Assembly (NCBI GenBank): GCA_000526575.1
Contig: JAGI01000002.1
Location: 3,477,501-3,532,345, forward strand
DNA: 54,845 nt
Origin: Clostridium sp. 12(A)
Lineage (GTDB): Bacteria; Bacillota; Clostridia; Lachnospirales; Lachnospiraceae
Reading direction: 5' to 3'
Shown: positions 53,811 to 54,845 of the stretch, one piece after another
Numbering within the stretch: the stretch's first letter is position 1
Layout: the number at the start of each line of letters is the position of its first letter
Made by a program: the position numbers and the translations under genes
The notes under the pieces: model-generated
Database searches by the model: none
Told to the model about the DNA's origin: nothing
The model's input: the letters and a program-made list of their open reading frames with translations, nothing else

Positions 53811-53847
53811 AAAAGAGACCTGAAAAAAATCAGGTCTCTTTATTTTT
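53811..53847. terminator. Terminator after the deacetylase gene
   Basis: A stem AAGAGACCTGA/TCAGGTCTCTT (53813-53823 with 53830-53840), followed by TATTTTTG. Its A-rich left flank lets it also act on the opposite strand. Confidence 0.85.
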
Positions 53848-53942
53848 GAATTCTTTATGATTTGTCTCCTTATTTTCTGTTTGTCAGATGGTAATGAACA
53901 GATGTGGTTTTACTATTTCATCAGTGTAAACTCGTATAAAAA

Positions 53943-54845
<903 letters not shown>

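Overview
The window looks like chromosomal core sequence from an anaerobic, endospore-forming member of the Clostridia, most likely Lachnospiraceae (Lacrimispora or [Clostridium] saccharolyticum-like). This is inferred from gene content: SpoIIID, a SipL-type SPOCS/LysM protein (a clostridial hallmark), YtvI, a CotS-family coat protein and a collagen-like surface protein. The archaeal-type ProS behind a T-box and the Firmicute-style leaders agree. No phage, insertion sequence, CRISPR array or tRNA gene was seen.

Layout. 1-3392 is the distal part of an rRNA operon: 16S-23S spacer, complete 23S, trailer and terminator, with no 5S behind the 23S. 3422-7923 holds a GntR/FCD repressor divergent from a four-gene unit: cysteine desulfidase-like enzyme, gamma-glutamyl hydrolase-like amidotransferase, APH-like kinase and LMW phosphatase. 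An HD-GYP protein follows on the minus strand. 9332-14441 is a small hemicellulose unit (AraC regulator, GH3 beta-xylosidase-like enzyme, SASA-type esterase). 14525-14923 is spoIIID.

14954-22190 is the most coherent block. A sigma-A-like promoter leads into about 290 nt of strongly structured RNA ending in an intrinsic terminator. Six polyamine genes follow: arginine decarboxylase, spermidine synthase, carboxy(nor)spermidine dehydrogenase and decarboxylase, agmatine deiminase and N-carbamoylputrescine amidase. Together they can take arginine to agmatine, putrescine and spermidine. The leader matches no riboswitch class I could recall and is the best candidate here for something undescribed.

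22223-37502 is mixed housekeeping and sporulation: AraC-GyrI regulator, PrcB-like lipoprotein, CysE, SipL with a good sigma-E-type promoter, GIY-YIG protein, hemolysin III, nitroreductase, pseudouridine synthase, YtvI, HD phosphohydrolase, T-box plus ProS, CCA transferase, CotS, phosphoglucomutase and a CmpB-family membrane protein. 37606-48450 carries an ABC-F ATPase, an MreB/Mbl protein behind three unexplained hairpins, RecD2, ComF, a GNAT enzyme, a MerR-methyltransferase fusion and rmlABD. The rml promoter has a 19-bp spacer containing a dyad, which is how MerR-controlled promoters are built.

48456-52231 is the rpmG-secE-nusG-rplK-rplA-rplJ-rplL cluster with two near-identical L1-type leader motifs and an L10 leader. 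A cold-shock gene with a terminator-like hairpin in its leader, a polysaccharide deacetylase, and the 3' end of a collagen-like gene cut by the window edge close the sequence. All functional statements come from motifs read by eye; no database search was run.
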